Shown: piece after piece, positions 38,390 to 50,031 of the stretch
Numbering within the stretch: the first letter of the stretch is position 1
Layout of the letters: each line of letters starts with the position of its first letter
Assembly: GCF_030463565.1 (NCBI RefSeq)
Contig: NC_134649.1
Coordinates: forward strand, 4,103,501 to 4,167,500
Direction: 5' to 3'
From: Pelecanus crispus
Taxonomy: Eukaryota > Chordata > Aves > Pelecaniformes > Pelecanidae
Length of the DNA stretch: 64,000 nucleotides
Translations under genes and position numbers: made by a program
Notes under the pieces: generated by a model
What the model was told of the DNA's origin: nothing
Databases searched by the model: none
The model's input: the letters and a program-made list of their open reading frames with translations, nothing else

Positions 38390-39734
38390 ATTGTGGGGAG
38401 AATTCTGTTTATTTTAAGATACGCTCTGTTTCTGAAGAAGGATATTTTAGCAGCCTGCAACAGAAATGTGAACCAGAGGGTTAACCTGCCCGTTCGGCCT
38501 TGGCCAGCCTTGCCGATGCTCACACAAGTTTCTTGGGATAGGAAAAAAAAAAAAACCAAACCCCAAAACCAAAAAACAGGTCCAAAATTCAAACTGTACA
38601 CCTTTATACAGGGTGCTTAGGCGGGCTCACTTTTTACACTGCTGTACATGCTTGGGATAACTAAGTGCAATTGTATTCAGAGCCAATACATCATCCCAGG
38701 CCACTAACGAAGATAAAATAAAAGCTGTGGTGAGCAGAAGCTGCACAGATACACAGGCAAATTAAGCTTATTGTGTTCCCCATACTCCAGAGTGCATTTA
38801 CCAAGAGAAAGAGGAGAGGAACAAAGACAGGTTATAAACCTTCCTGGTCACCGGGCTCCCTTCTCTTACACCAGGTAATATCTGTCAAACCGAGTGGCTT
38901 CGCTTTGTCTCAGCTCTATTTACAATTGACTTTGCAACAGTGCAATTAAATAGCTCGCTCACTCACTGAGATTGTGCAGTATTATTGGCAGATTATTTTC
39001 GGCTCTCTCACAGTTAACACTGTAACCACAATAGCTTTTAGGAACCAGAAACGCAGTGGCCAGCCAAAGCTTATTGCTGGTTCTTACACCTGGATGTCTC
39101 TACACAGCAATCACAACAGGGGCTACCCCCGAAGTAGCCTCTAACGAACTTGCAGGGTTGTGGGGAGCAGCCCCGCAGCGCAGGGCTTGCAGCAGACGCA
39201 TTTCCCCCGGGAGCAGGGTGAATCAGCACCCACCGACCCGCACCGCCAGCCAGCGGGGACCGTAACGTGCTCAGGCTCCCAGGGAAGAGCCTGCTGAGGT
39301 TCACGGAGCTCTCCTGGCTGACGATATACACTATAAAAGCAGCAGCAGCAGCCAGGGCATGCTGAAGGTGAGGAAGGAATTTAAAATGGGGAAGAAGAAA
39401 CTGGAAATAGAGGCACGAGCAGAACTGCAGCCACCTCCGCCTTCTGCTCTCAACTACTGCAGGGGAGCGTGCGACGGAGCAGGAGAGCAGAGAGGCGGCC
39501 CAGCTCCCGGGCTCGTCCCTGCCCTGCTCACACCGGTTTCTTCAGTCCCCAAAAGCCCTGACGGGGCTCCGGTCACAGGAATCCCGCAGTGCTCATTAGC
39601 AGCAAACCAGATGCACGCTCCCCCCATGCACCCCTCGTCCCCTGCCTCGCCAGGACTGCGTCTCCGAGTCCAGGCGTGCTCAGAGCAGGACGCTTCCGTC
39701 TTCCGTCGAGCCTTGGTTCCCAGCGCCACAGGCA
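38390..39734 (-). other. LRRK1: LRRK1 3' UTR
   Basis: Non-coding sequence follows the LRRK1 stop codon on the - strand. Its end is inferred from the AATAAA at 38408-38413 (reverse strand) and the T-rich sequence just beyond it. A T-run on the transcript strand lies at 38541-38552. The boundary is a prediction. Confidence 0.55.
38408..38413 (-). terminator. LRRK1: Candidate polyadenylation signal of LRRK1
   Basis: AATAAA on the - strand lies 1.32 kb after the stop codon. A T-rich element about 45 bases downstream on the transcript strand fits a cleavage site near 38390. Confidence 0.55.
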
Positions 39735-39912
39735 CTACCTTCTTTTTCGCATGCAGGTTTCAAGCCTTCCCAGTTCTTCGTAGGCCTGGTAGAAAACGTC
39801 AAAGTCTCTGGCACTCCAGCCCCTCCAGACAGCCAGGCACCACTCCATGTTTTCGTTCTCAAAGCAGCACACAACTGTGTCCTTTGCTATGAGAGCAGCA
39901 TCCACCAGCGTC
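39735..39912 (-). CDS. LRRK1: LRRK1 last coding exon (C-terminus)
   Basis: This exon encodes the final 58 residues of LRRK1 and a TAG stop at 39735-39737. The first base completes a glycine codon begun in the previous exon. Visible sequence includes [16 protein letters not shown] and [12 protein letters not shown], ending in a basic MRKRR tail. This closes the WD40-like C-terminal domain and agrees with the family's known C-terminus as I remember it. The acceptor AG is at 39913-39914 after a TTCTTCCTTTCCC tract. I see no frameshift. Confidence 0.95.
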
Positions 39913-41768
39913 CTGGGAAAGGAAGAACAGAGCAGAGAAGGGCGTTACAGCGGAGAGCAGCTCTGCTAACAGAGCACACCACCGCTCATCGGGGAGGCAC
40001 TGACTCACACGCTCTCTTTTCCAGCTACTGCGTCTCTTTTTACAAGCTGCAAATCCTTGAGAAAGGAGAACGTAACAGAGAGGGATGAGAAACTATGTCA
40101 CAGCAAACGCAAGTGGCTCAGTGACATGGGAAAATATTTTTAAAGGGATTCAGGTGCCTAAACACGGAGGTGGGTGCTTAAGTCTGCCGTGACATTTTGA
40201 AGTTGCTGTTAATCTCCCAATGTGCTAAATGCACAGACTCTTTTGCCTGCTGCCAGCTGCGCACTTTCAGACCAGCCCGCGCATCATGCCACTAGCTAGC
40301 CACACTGAAATGCAGCGGGGAAGCAGGATGGAGCCCACCTCTGCCCACTCAGGGTACGAGCCCCGAGTCCAGATCAGCAGGCATGGCTACGGCAACAGCC
40401 CAGGGACCTGCAAGGTTCATGCAGGAGTCCTGCATGACAGCATCGTGTTGCGTGTGCTTCCCTCCATGGTCTCTGAGCGTGTTACCTGATCAAACAAGAG
40501 CGGCTGAAGCTGGCCCTGCAGACAGCCCAGAGGGAGGTGGCCAGGCAGAAGATCATACCTGCATCCTTGCAGGGTTCAAGGGGACCTTGCTGGGCTCTTT
40601 CTACCACTCCAATAGCAGACAGGGGAAGACCAGCCCCGAACTTTTTCCCCAGAAAGGGCCCTTGACCTTGGTGGGGAGCACTGACAACAAGAGCTGCTGC
40701 TTTTTATCACAAACTGCCCCCAAGAAGCCACCTTCCTTCCCTCACCTCGCTCCCCTGCTCTGCACTCGGAGGGGCTTGGAGGAGGCCGGCACCGTCAGCC
40801 GGCCTTGAGCCTGCTGGTAAAACAGGGCAAGTAGTCAGCGGCCACCGTGCCGGCCCCAGCCAGGCTGCAAGGCAGCAAAGCAGGACAAGCCTGAGATGGC
40901 CGGGTCACCTCGCCTTAACCCCACACTTAATTGGGGTAAAGCAAAATCAACCGAAGAGCCCCTGCGAACAATAAAGAGAATACTCTGCTCCCAACTAACT
41001 GATAAAGACACGCAGTTAGCAAGTAGAGGGAATGGCAGGAGCACTTTGATCTCTTGTTGTGTTTGCCCAGTGGTAATAAATGATCATTTATAAGCCTTAG
41101 CACTGCTTAACCTCCATTTGTTTGGACATAAATAGTACAATCCCAGACTGGTATTTAAGTGATCAGCAGGAACACTCCCATCTCTCCAGCAGCTATTTAT
41201 TTACTTGGACTCTCGTTCGCTGTATGAAACATTTTAAATTAATGTATATAACTGCTCTCCCCTGTGCTCCCGGAGCCTTCCCCCGGCCCGTCACTGCTGA
41301 CAGCACAAAGGTGCTCATTTAGAGCCAGAACGTCAACCTGATCCACGTGAATGCAGCCACAGACAAGCATTGCGCTCTACATAAATACACCTCTTGTTCT
41401 TAACGCAGGGCCTGAGTCTGCCAAGCTCCACCGATCTTCTGCCAGGTGCCCTCAGAGCACTGGGAGTCAGCACCAGGCAGGATCAGACTGACGTTTCTGC
41501 ATTGTGCAGGACTGTCTTGCCTGTCTCATAACGGCGGTACTTGGGTCTCTGTGGCTTTTGCAGACCATCTGCCATGCTCTAAGAGCATGCACGTGCCTTG
41601 ATGCACAACCAGAAACCACGTCTCCTCCGGCTGGGAGCTTCTCAGATGCCGCTGGATGCTGAGAGGAAGCTCCCAAGAGCCCCCGGAGCCTGCAGAGCCA
41701 CCCTCTGCCACCCAGTCCCCTTGCACCCCTGGGAACTGGTGTGACAGGCGCTGCCCAGTCAGCCTCAC
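39913..41768 (-). other. LRRK1: LRRK1 intron
   Basis: 1.86 kb between the last two coding exons, with a GTGAGG donor at the high-coordinate end. I see no named repeat or nested gene. Confidence 0.85.
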
Positions 41769-41870
41769 CCGTAGGGAGCCAGCTCCCCGGCCTTCAGCAC
41801 AGCGATCACTCTGCCCCGCTGGGTGCCCGATTCCTTCTCCAGTCCGATCACGATGATATCCCCTCCTCTC
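41769..41870 (-). CDS. LRRK1: LRRK1 exon, WD40-like domain
   Basis: This 102-bp exon encodes [15 protein letters not shown] followed by [13 protein letters not shown], a pair of beta-strand-like segments near the end of the WD40-like domain. It starts with one base completing an Arg codon and ends with two bases of a Gly codon. Both match the phases of the neighbouring exons. The acceptor is TTCTCTTCTAG and the donor GTGAGG. It is too short to stand out as an open frame and was found from its splice sites and frame continuity. Confidence 0.94.
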
Positions 41871-42460
41871 CTAGAAGAGAAACGAGGGAGACGTCACATG
41901 TACTCCACAGCGGAGACTGGTGACAGCTGAGGAAGATCCATGCTGGATATCCAACCTCTCTGCTGCAATCCCTTCTGCAGTTACACGACCTTTTCCAGGG
42001 AAGGGGGCACTGCCATGCCACCAAGGGCATCCTGAATCCACTGCAGTGAGAGCCCCCCTGACAGGCAAAATCAGATTCCCAGTGGTTTCTGTCAGCTCAA
42101 CAGGAGACAACAGGATTTGTCAGGGTTGTGTCTGAGTGAGGAAGCTGCCCACTGTTCTCTGTTTCCTCAGTAGCTGGGCAAACAGGGCTTCGAGTCTTAC
42201 CACCCACATTTCTCTTCTGTTGAAATCAATCTTGCAAGACCTTAGATGTGGCCATTCTACCCAACGCTAGGTATCTTTAAAAAGGAGTAGAAAAATCAAG
42301 GTACCATTGCACTGGGAATAAAATTTCTTAGTGATAACTTGACTTTCTGGGCAGGTGAATCATACTGGGAATGCAAAAGTTCCTGAATTAGCCTGAGCTA
42401 ATCTCACGCTCAGCCCAGGAGGGATTTTGATGAAGTTGCTTTGCTAGGTGACCCACTTAC
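41871..42460 (-). other. LRRK1: LRRK1 intron
   Basis: 590 bases with a GTAAGT donor and a pyrimidine-rich acceptor. Nothing else is recognised. Confidence 0.9.
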
Positions 42461-43296
42461 CTGGGGATCCATATGAGGTCTTTTACCGGAAGAATCTTGA
42501 CGGCTTGGAGATGTTGCGTGTTGTCACCTGTAGGCATAGCATCATGATCCAGGGAAGGCTTCAGCTCATGAAATTTGTCAGACTCCTCAAAATCTGTGGA
42601 GAGCGGTGCACTGGAAGAGCTCATGGGTGAGCTGGGTAGGCTGGAGGGGCACCGGGTTATCCTGTTAGGAGGCGAGGAGGAGTAGGAAGACACAGAGCAA
42701 TAATCTGTGAGCGAGTCCTGGTGGTTTAGTATCTGGGTGCCAACCTCCGGGCTGTAGATAATGCTCATGTCCGCCAGCGGATTACTCTCCATCGCTTTGT
42801 GGTTTATAGGTGCTGTAGCTGGGATGGCTGCCGAAGGCTGCTGGATTGTAAACATGTCTCTGAGGGGGCTGCAGTCTCCGCAGAAGTAGCGTGCGCAGAG
42901 CTGGTAGGTGGTAACGTGATACATCACCAGGTAGTTGCTTTTATCGTCCAGACACCACACCACCTCCTCCCCGTGACACTCCGAGTTGCAGGCGATGGAT
43001 GTGATCGCCGACGGCGGGTTGAAGGGCTCCAGCCTCCTGCTGATCTCCATCGTGGCGCAGTCTATGATGAGGATGCCGGGGCCGTTGCTGTACCAAACCT
43101 CCGCTCCGCTGTTGGTGATCTCCATGGCCTTCACGGGGTACGGGTTCTGCCGGGGGTCATCATCAGGAATGTTGAATTTGGATCTGTTTGCCGTGTGGGA
43201 GCACAGGTAGGAGCAGCTGTCCCCTGGGATGCCCTGGGACACCGAAAACACTGCTACAAGTCCATCCGACAAGCCGGCCAGCACCACATACGAGTT
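42461..43296 (-). CDS. LRRK1: LRRK1 large exon, WD40-like domain with serine-rich insert
   Basis: At 836 bp this is the largest LRRK1 exon in the window. It encodes 278 residues plus two bases of the next codon. It begins [19 protein letters not shown], which is WD40-like beta-strand sequence, and continues with [17 protein letters not shown] and [19 protein letters not shown] long polar segment follows, with the Ser/Pro-rich stretches [11 protein letters not shown] and [16 protein letters not shown], probably a disordered loop inserted into the propeller. Ordered sequence then resumes with [17 protein letters not shown]. The WD40-like domain of ROCO kinases packs against the kinase and mediates protein or microtubule contacts. 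The acceptor is CTTTCTTGCAG and the donor GTAAGT. Codon phase agrees on both sides. Confidence 0.96.
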
Positions 43297-46075
43297 CTGC
43301 AAGAAAGAGACAGCAGATTCGCTATCTGGACTCTTTACTTCTCTGTAATACAAGAGCTTTCAATCCAGAGGCTCTGGCTGCCTCTCACAATTCTGCAAGT
43401 ACACTAGTAACTTACCCCAAATCACTCGGTGATAACAGCAACATAAAAAGAAGTCATTACATAGAAGCTGCTGCAGAGCCATACTCCTCTCACCCAGTAT
43501 TACCTCTCTCTTTATTGGCAAGGGAGGACAGACGGACCTGGCAGCCTGCCCCGAAGCTTAACAAATTGAAGCTGGAGTACGTTCAGAGAAAGCCACCATG
43601 ATCCTAGGAATCCAGCTGTAGAAACCCGGCTCATTTCCAAAAAGGAGTAAAGCTATTGCTATCAGTGTAGGTAGGAGAGGAATGGAAGAAATGCAGTAAA
43701 AATGGAAAGAGAGGGAGAGAATCCTCTCGCAAACAAGAGCATACAGTGACCGCTCCATATCCAGCGTCTGCTGCTTTAACAGCACCGCTCCTCCCAGGGA
43801 CGTGCTCCCTGGCAGCTCACAGACATCCCAGCGGAAGGCACAGAAGCAGCAGCAATTTGGCAAAGTGGCTGCCAAGTGCCATGAACAGTTCTGCAGGTAG
43901 TTAAAAACCTGCCCCTGAATGTACAGATGCGTTGGCTGCAGGAGCCACGGCTGGCGTCAAGCTCCGGAGCAGCGCTCTGCAGCACTGCTGCAATGGATAC
44001 CGTCACGTCCCGTGGACGGGAGCTGGTGAGAAGACCATGGCTCGCCGGGTCTCTGACTCCTCCAGCTCATCGCAGCAGTGCAAAATGCTGTTAGACTGGG
44101 AAATGGATCGCTTAGGAACAAAACTCCCCAGGAGCTTGGGTCTATACCAGAAACTCCCCCATCTGTGAAGCAGATAAAACAATACCTACCTCAAAGGCCT
44201 TTCTATTTCCTCCCCGCAGAGCAATAAATTCTAAAAACAGACCCTTCGCCCAGGGCTTTTTTGCTGTTGTTACAATCTTGCCGGACTAAAGGAAACCAAA
44301 ATGAACAGAACCAGACAGAGCACGACCAGCTGAACCAGCACAACCTCACCCCTCTGCGGCCCCGCCATGGCTGGAAGCCCTGCCTCCCAGCGTGCCCGGG
44401 ACGCCAGCGACGCTGCCCGCCTCTGTGACATGGGACAGGGACTCGGCGTTACCCCTTGCTGCTCATAAATTAAGGGAAAGCCTGTGTACTTCCAGGGACC
44501 TTGGCTGTGCCAGCCCTGGAAGATAGCTCCCAGGCTGCTTAAACCTGTAGAGGCCAAAATCAGTATCTTGAATTGCTCTCAGATATCACGGGGCAGATAG
44601 CATAGGGGTAAGTATTAGTTTAATTGATAGCACTGTTTGCAAGGTTCATTAAGAGCCTTGGACAAAAACACACTATCTGCATACAAAGTATGAGTAAAAC
44701 CATGAGTGTGCTGAGCCCGTATGACTAATCCAAATCACAGCAGAATTTTACTGTAATGGGAAAAACTAGAGAAGCAAGTGGAAAGTTATGAAATGGGACT
44801 TGGACTTGAACTCAGTCCAGTCCCAATTCTCTAACCACTAATTAAAAGAAACCCAAATGGCCTGCAGCGTTCGGTGCCATGCCCCTGCTGCCATGTGCAT
44901 CTGGTGCAAAGGCTCCTGGATAGGAGTTTGCCAGGGAGTTGCATCAATAGGTTGGAACATGGCACGATGCTTTGCACAAGCTGGGTTTTGGGTTACTTTT
45001 TCTTTGCAAAGGAGTTCAATTATTTAAACCAGAACAAACCAAAGCAGAACAGCCCACATTGGTGAAAATGGTCCAACTTTTTCAATCCAAAGGACCCTGC
45101 ACAATAGGTATTTCTTACTAAAAATTTAAATTGAAATGGGAACATCTGAAATAAACTGTCATGTGGGTACGTCACCCTGAACTGCTCCTAGCATGACACA
45201 GAACACTGTCAAAGTCTTCCAAGATCTCTACAGTTTTGTCTCATTTGATTTGAAAATGCTGATTTATCCAAGCACAGTCTTCATAAAAAATATTTTGATT
45301 TCTTTGATTAGTGTCAGCAACTGCAGAACAGAAGCCAGATTCCCTTTTGGGTTCCACAGGTCAAATTTCCCCGGCACTGAGCAATCGGCACCATAACTGG
45401 GCAGAGCTGCGTCAGTGATCCCCACCCAGCTTTACCAGTAATACTGACTCTGACAAATTCTAGCCTGTCTGGAGCAGCACAACGATGGAAGCAAATCTGG
45501 AAGATATTCTATGCTTTGGGGGACTTATTCTTCACTGCCTTGGCTATTGGGACCTGTTTCTATCCAGCCACTGTTGTTATCTCTCTGTTTAAAACACAAG
45601 GAGTAGGAACTCAAACGCTGAGAAATGACATCAACCTGACATCCCCTGACGAGACGAGGGAGTGGCCCATTTCACAGAAGAACACAGCAAAGGTCACACA
45701 CCCTCGGGTGCCACCGACTCACCAGACTTTATTAGGTGCCGGTGCAGCTGGGCCACGAGGCAAAACTCTCCAAATCAGGGTATTACAACAGTGACCAAAG
45801 GCAGGCAGGGCAGCAGCCTCCAGAAACCTTAAGTAACTTTCTCAGAATTCATTTTCAACATTTGGGCTCCACAAAGAGCCAACAAAAACACACAGCAACA
45901 AAACTGCATTTGAAGTCTCCGTCCTGCCAGAAGTCCCGCTGTGCCAGGGAGGAAGGCCTCTGAGCGGGGCTGTGACGGTATGTGATGTGCAGGAGATGTG
46001 CTGGCTCCAGACGTCCTGTCCTCGCAGCTAAGGACAGCGCGAGGCTCGGAGCCGTCGGCATGGCCGCTGTGAGCA

Positions 46076-46079
<4 letters not shown>

Positions 46080-46107
<28 letters not shown>
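46080..46107. repeat. Poly-A run (28 nt) in LRRK1 intron
   Basis: An uninterrupted A-run on the + strand, hence a T-run on the LRRK1 transcript strand. It may be the tail of a retroposed fragment I cannot identify. Confidence 0.85.
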
Positions 46108-46108
<1 letters not shown>

Positions 46109-47768
46109 AAAATACAGCCCCCGACACCACAGCCTCGGTCACCTCCTCCTCTCTTCCCCGCAGGGTCTGGCACTGCTGGCAGCGAACGCCGCGGCAGGCT
46201 GCAGCCTTTAAATGCAGCTTTTGTTTTCGTGTGTTCCAGGTTTTTCCAAGAGGCCAGAGGCTTGGATCTATTCAGATGTCTCCCTCAACATCTCTTTGTA
46301 AGAATGCTGCAAACCAATTCAGAAAGCATCTTGTTTTGCTCTTTTTAACCTGTTTGTTTGCCTTTTTTTTTTCTGAAATTTACTGAAAATTTTATTGTTT
46401 GCCAAAAACAATGATACTGGTGACAGAAAGCATGCAAAAAAAAAAAGCTTAAATTGTACAAGACTTTTCCTTGGCGGGCAAGTTTTGGATTCTGGGCCCC
46501 TCTCTGCTGCTTTTAAATTTCCATGATGCTTCCTTTGGATGAGAAACCAAGTTTTGGAAACTATTTCTTTTGGATCAGTCTTCCCAAGGCAGTCGTAAAG
46601 AATTCCCCTTCCCAGCAACATCCCTCGGCAATTCTCTGACTGCTAGTTACCTCACATCTCATCAGCTAAAGGCTTTCTTCCCAGGGAAAGGCGAGCAACT
46701 CTCTTCTCTGCTGGACAATAATGACTATGCGATAACTCTGATACAGCTCGCTGCGCTGTACAGCGACTTTGACAAGCGTAAGCTTTCCACTTAACTTGTT
46801 GGAAGAACCGGCTGTTTGAAAAAACAGTTTAGTTTCTTGCCAACCTGGTCTGCACATCCCTATGGCTGCTGCTCTGGCTATTTCACTGCCAAACTCATTC
46901 ATAGAAAGGAGAGAGGAAAAAGTAAGTCCAATAAACTAAGAAGGAGTGCGCCGAAGGGATGTGGATTTCTGGAAGGTTGGGTAGGGTCGGGGGAGGAAGG
47001 GAGGTGTCTAGACTCAATATTACTATTGTAGGGCCTGGCATTATTTATGACATTTTCTCGGCAAGCCACAAGCTGAAAATAGAAACCAGGAGACATAAAG
47101 CCACTTGTAACCCCCGAGGAATGGCTTTGCAAGCTGTATGACAGTGGAAAAGCTGAAAGTGAAAGACTCGTTCGACTGTCCTGGACAAAACCTCAGGCAG
47201 CATGAAAAAGAAATTTGCCCTACACATCAGAAATGAAACTCCACGGCGGAGAAACGCTGCAGGTGTGGGAGCCAAAGAAAGCCGACAGATGCAGCCTCCC
47301 GGCGGGTGAAATTCATCCCTGTGCCAACTTTACAGCTATGCCCTACTTTAGTCCTACTTACACCATGTTTGGAAGTGAAGCAGTACACCTTACACTAACC
47401 ATCTGCCTTGGACTCAGTTTGCAGCGATGCAGCAGTCGAAGCAAACGAGCCAGAAATGGACAATAACTCAGAATGGGCATGTGGTATAAAACAACTCCAC
47501 TGTCGCTCTGAGACCTGCTCCACATTGAGCTTTTAGACACATATCAGTCTGCTGGCATTTGCAAAAACTACACAGCTACCAATAACATTGGAACATAATT
47601 ATATGTTTTCAGTTGAGGTGGCTGTAAGCAAACTGGAGGTAATTTAGCCCAAAAACAGTTTTTATACATCTCCCAAGACTTGCCCGCAATAGGCAGTCAT
47701 GTCAGATTTCTCTTGCCAGTAACCAGATGTTAGCAATTCCAGAACTAGACAGATAGTATATAACTTAT

Positions 47769-47830
47769 GTTATTACCCGTAAGAGTAATTATCCATATTA
47801 CCCACAAGAGTATTACCTATAAGAGCGGTA
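47769..47830. repeat. Imperfect short tandem repeat in LRRK1 intron
   Basis: Three related units resembling TATTACCCGTAAGAG, TATTACCCACAAGAG and TATTACCTATAAGAG occur in a row, the first separated by a short spacer. This is simple tandem duplication without evident function. Confidence 0.7.
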
Positions 47831-48359
47831 TCATCTAAGTGTTCTCATTCAAAACCAGAAAAGAAGTGTGGCTGAGCCTAGCTAATATTTAAAGATGATT
47901 CTGCACGCAAATGTCAGCACGCACACGCCCCAGGAAAAGAGCGGGTACAAGAGCTAGGATATACCCAAGTCCTGCATTAGCAGTTAACAAACCTCTACTC
48001 TAATTATTGTTTCATGTCCTCTCAACTTTGCTTGATCAGCCTAAACCTTGTCTTCCAGTGATGTGGAAACACAGCTGGAAAACTTCCTTGCAGAGGAATT
48101 TGATCTATTTTGACTATTTTCCCAGCAGGCTTGGAGATGCCAGCTTTGGTCCCCTGACTCAGGCTTTTGCCCACACCTCTGTCCTCTGGCAGAGGCACAA
48201 AGACCTGGAAACCTTCTCCTCGCACTGCCAAAATGTTCCTGGGCATCGCGAAGTCCTTCAACACTAGCTAGCGTCAAGCCGCGCAAACTCTGGCAGCTTG
48301 GCCCGGCAGCAGATGGCTTAGTCTCGCTAATGCCCCTTTTCCTTCAGGTTCCTCCTTAC

Positions 48360-48476
48360 CTTTTTGACAACAGGCATTACTAGAAAGCAGCTCACAGTAG
48401 CAGGAGTGTCCAAACCCTTCTGCGGAGTCTTTAGAGGACACATGCCCTGCAACCCGTACACAGAAATCTTCTGGTC
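48360..48476 (-). CDS. LRRK1: LRRK1 exon, WD40-like domain
   Basis: A 117-bp exon of exactly 39 codons with phase 0 at both ends. It encodes DQKISVYGLQGMCPL, then a polar turn, then ATVSCFLVMPVVKK. The alternation of hydrophobic strand and turn fits a WD40 blade. The acceptor is CTTTTTCACAG and the donor GTAAGG. Skipping it would keep the reading frame. Confidence 0.95.
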
Positions 48477-49913
48477 CTGTGAAAAAGCACATAAAATTCT
48501 ATAAGTTTCAATCATCTTCCATGCTTTTCATGTTTTGATACCTGAACAAGATCAAATTGGTTCCAAAACCTGTTTTTACTTGTATTTTTTGATATCCAAA
48601 GCCTGGATTTCTCTTTGTTTTCCCTGGAGAGCATTTGCTTTGTCTGTGAGTAGAAGGCAGGTACTGCCTTGCCCAGAATGAGCTGTGGGCAGTATATGAG
48701 CTACCCAAAAGCCATCAAAATCACCACTATAGGTGTTTTATCACCACATCTAAAAGTAGCACTTGACGACCCTCTGTTTCATGGGGTTTTTTTTAATTTT
48801 TAAAATTCTTCCAAAAATAAATTAAAGGGACGGGCTCCTCCCCCCCAATCCCAACAAATCCCAAACGTGTCAGGACAACTGAAACATGTTGTATGTTATT
48901 TTACATTAATAAATTAATACATTTACATTAATAAATTAATCTGTCAATTCAAGGAAAGCCAGTATTACATTGTATGTGGAATTATACCTGCTCTACACCT
49001 CGTAAATCTACTAAACTGACATAGAGCACCCAGTTTGGGGAGTAGCAACACATTTCATTTTGATCAAAAAGATGGCTATAAAGTGCTTTACGATTTTGGA
49101 ATTGTAATTTTTCTTTACTTCTTGTTATGAAAAAATAGGAATATTTGAACTTTACCTCAATTTGGGAACAGAAGTCAAAATATCTTATTTTCCTACAGCA
49201 AAAAAAAGCTCTATACCCTCTCTCAGTTCCAGCATCTATGCTAGGGCGGGGTGAATTAACCAACACAGATTATTTATTCAGCAAGCATGGCCTTTTTTCC
49301 CCTCTCTGAAACACTGAACTTCAGGCACATTTCCATTTGTTTCAGCTATTTTTTGTTTGGTTTGTGTCACACGATTATGTCAGAACCAGCTGACACTTAA
49401 CACACCCCTTTTTGATGAGGGACAGGGGCTCTGAGGGATAAATCAGCCATGTTTTCTGACTATTTTTTTAGCGGCAGTTTTCCATGGTGAACACAAAACT
49501 TGGGTACCCATTTCCCACCAACTTTCAAATCCCTTGGGCCTCTTTCAAAACCCCACCCTTAAATGCATGGTTTCGTTCACTGCTTCCCTTTATCGCTTAC
49601 AGATAAGGACATTTCCCAGATGAAACCCTGGGTACAGATATGCTACAATCTGGAGAGTTTCGCCTCGGAAAGCCGAGGTTCCCACGATCGCTTTGAAGAC
49701 CAGGAGGCACGATTTTGATCTAGGTATCAGCTAAGGAACAGGCAGAAACAATACACCCGGAGACAGCAGATGCAAAGTCACGCTGCTCATCTGAGACGCC
49801 CATTGTCTCAAACACTCTTAGCTTTACTAATTTAATAGGCTCTTTCTCTTCATTTGTGTTTCTTCTAATGAGGCCCCTCTTGAGCCGGACACTGAAGCGC
49901 AGGCAACGCTCAC
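48477..49913 (-). other. LRRK1: LRRK1 intron
   Basis: 1.44 kb, AT-rich. It contains a perfect-looking 22-bp tandem duplication at 48901-48944. Confidence 0.85.
48901..48944. repeat. 22-bp tandem duplication
   Basis: The motif TTACATTAATAAATTAAT with a 4-base spacer occurs twice head to tail. It is AT-rich simple sequence inside an LRRK1 intron. Confidence 0.85.
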
Positions 49914-50031
49914 CTCCGTGGCAGCCCAGAGGGCATTCTGAAATTTTAGTTGGCAGCATAGCTTCATTCCTGGGCAGCTCATCCTCTCCACTTCTATGAC
50001 TCCTTTCTCTGGATTCACCACCGTGTAGTTT
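49914..50031 (-). CDS. LRRK1: LRRK1 exon, start of WD40-like domain
   Basis: This 118-bp exon encodes [17 protein letters not shown] and [18 protein letters not shown]. Its first base completes an Arg codon split with the previous exon, and the exon ends in phase 0. It follows the segment containing [11 protein letters not shown] and forms early blades of the WD40-like propeller. The acceptor is GCTCCTTTCAG and the donor GTGAGC. Confidence 0.95.

Larger units (their letters stand above)
43297..48359 (-). other. LRRK1: LRRK1 intron (largest complete one in the window)
   Basis: 5.06 kb. It holds a 28-nt poly-A run at 46080-46107 and imperfect short repeats of a TATTACC-AAGAG type at about 47769-47830. 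I recognise no coding exon: the open frames are short and not in a splice-compatible context I can support. Confidence 0.8.
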
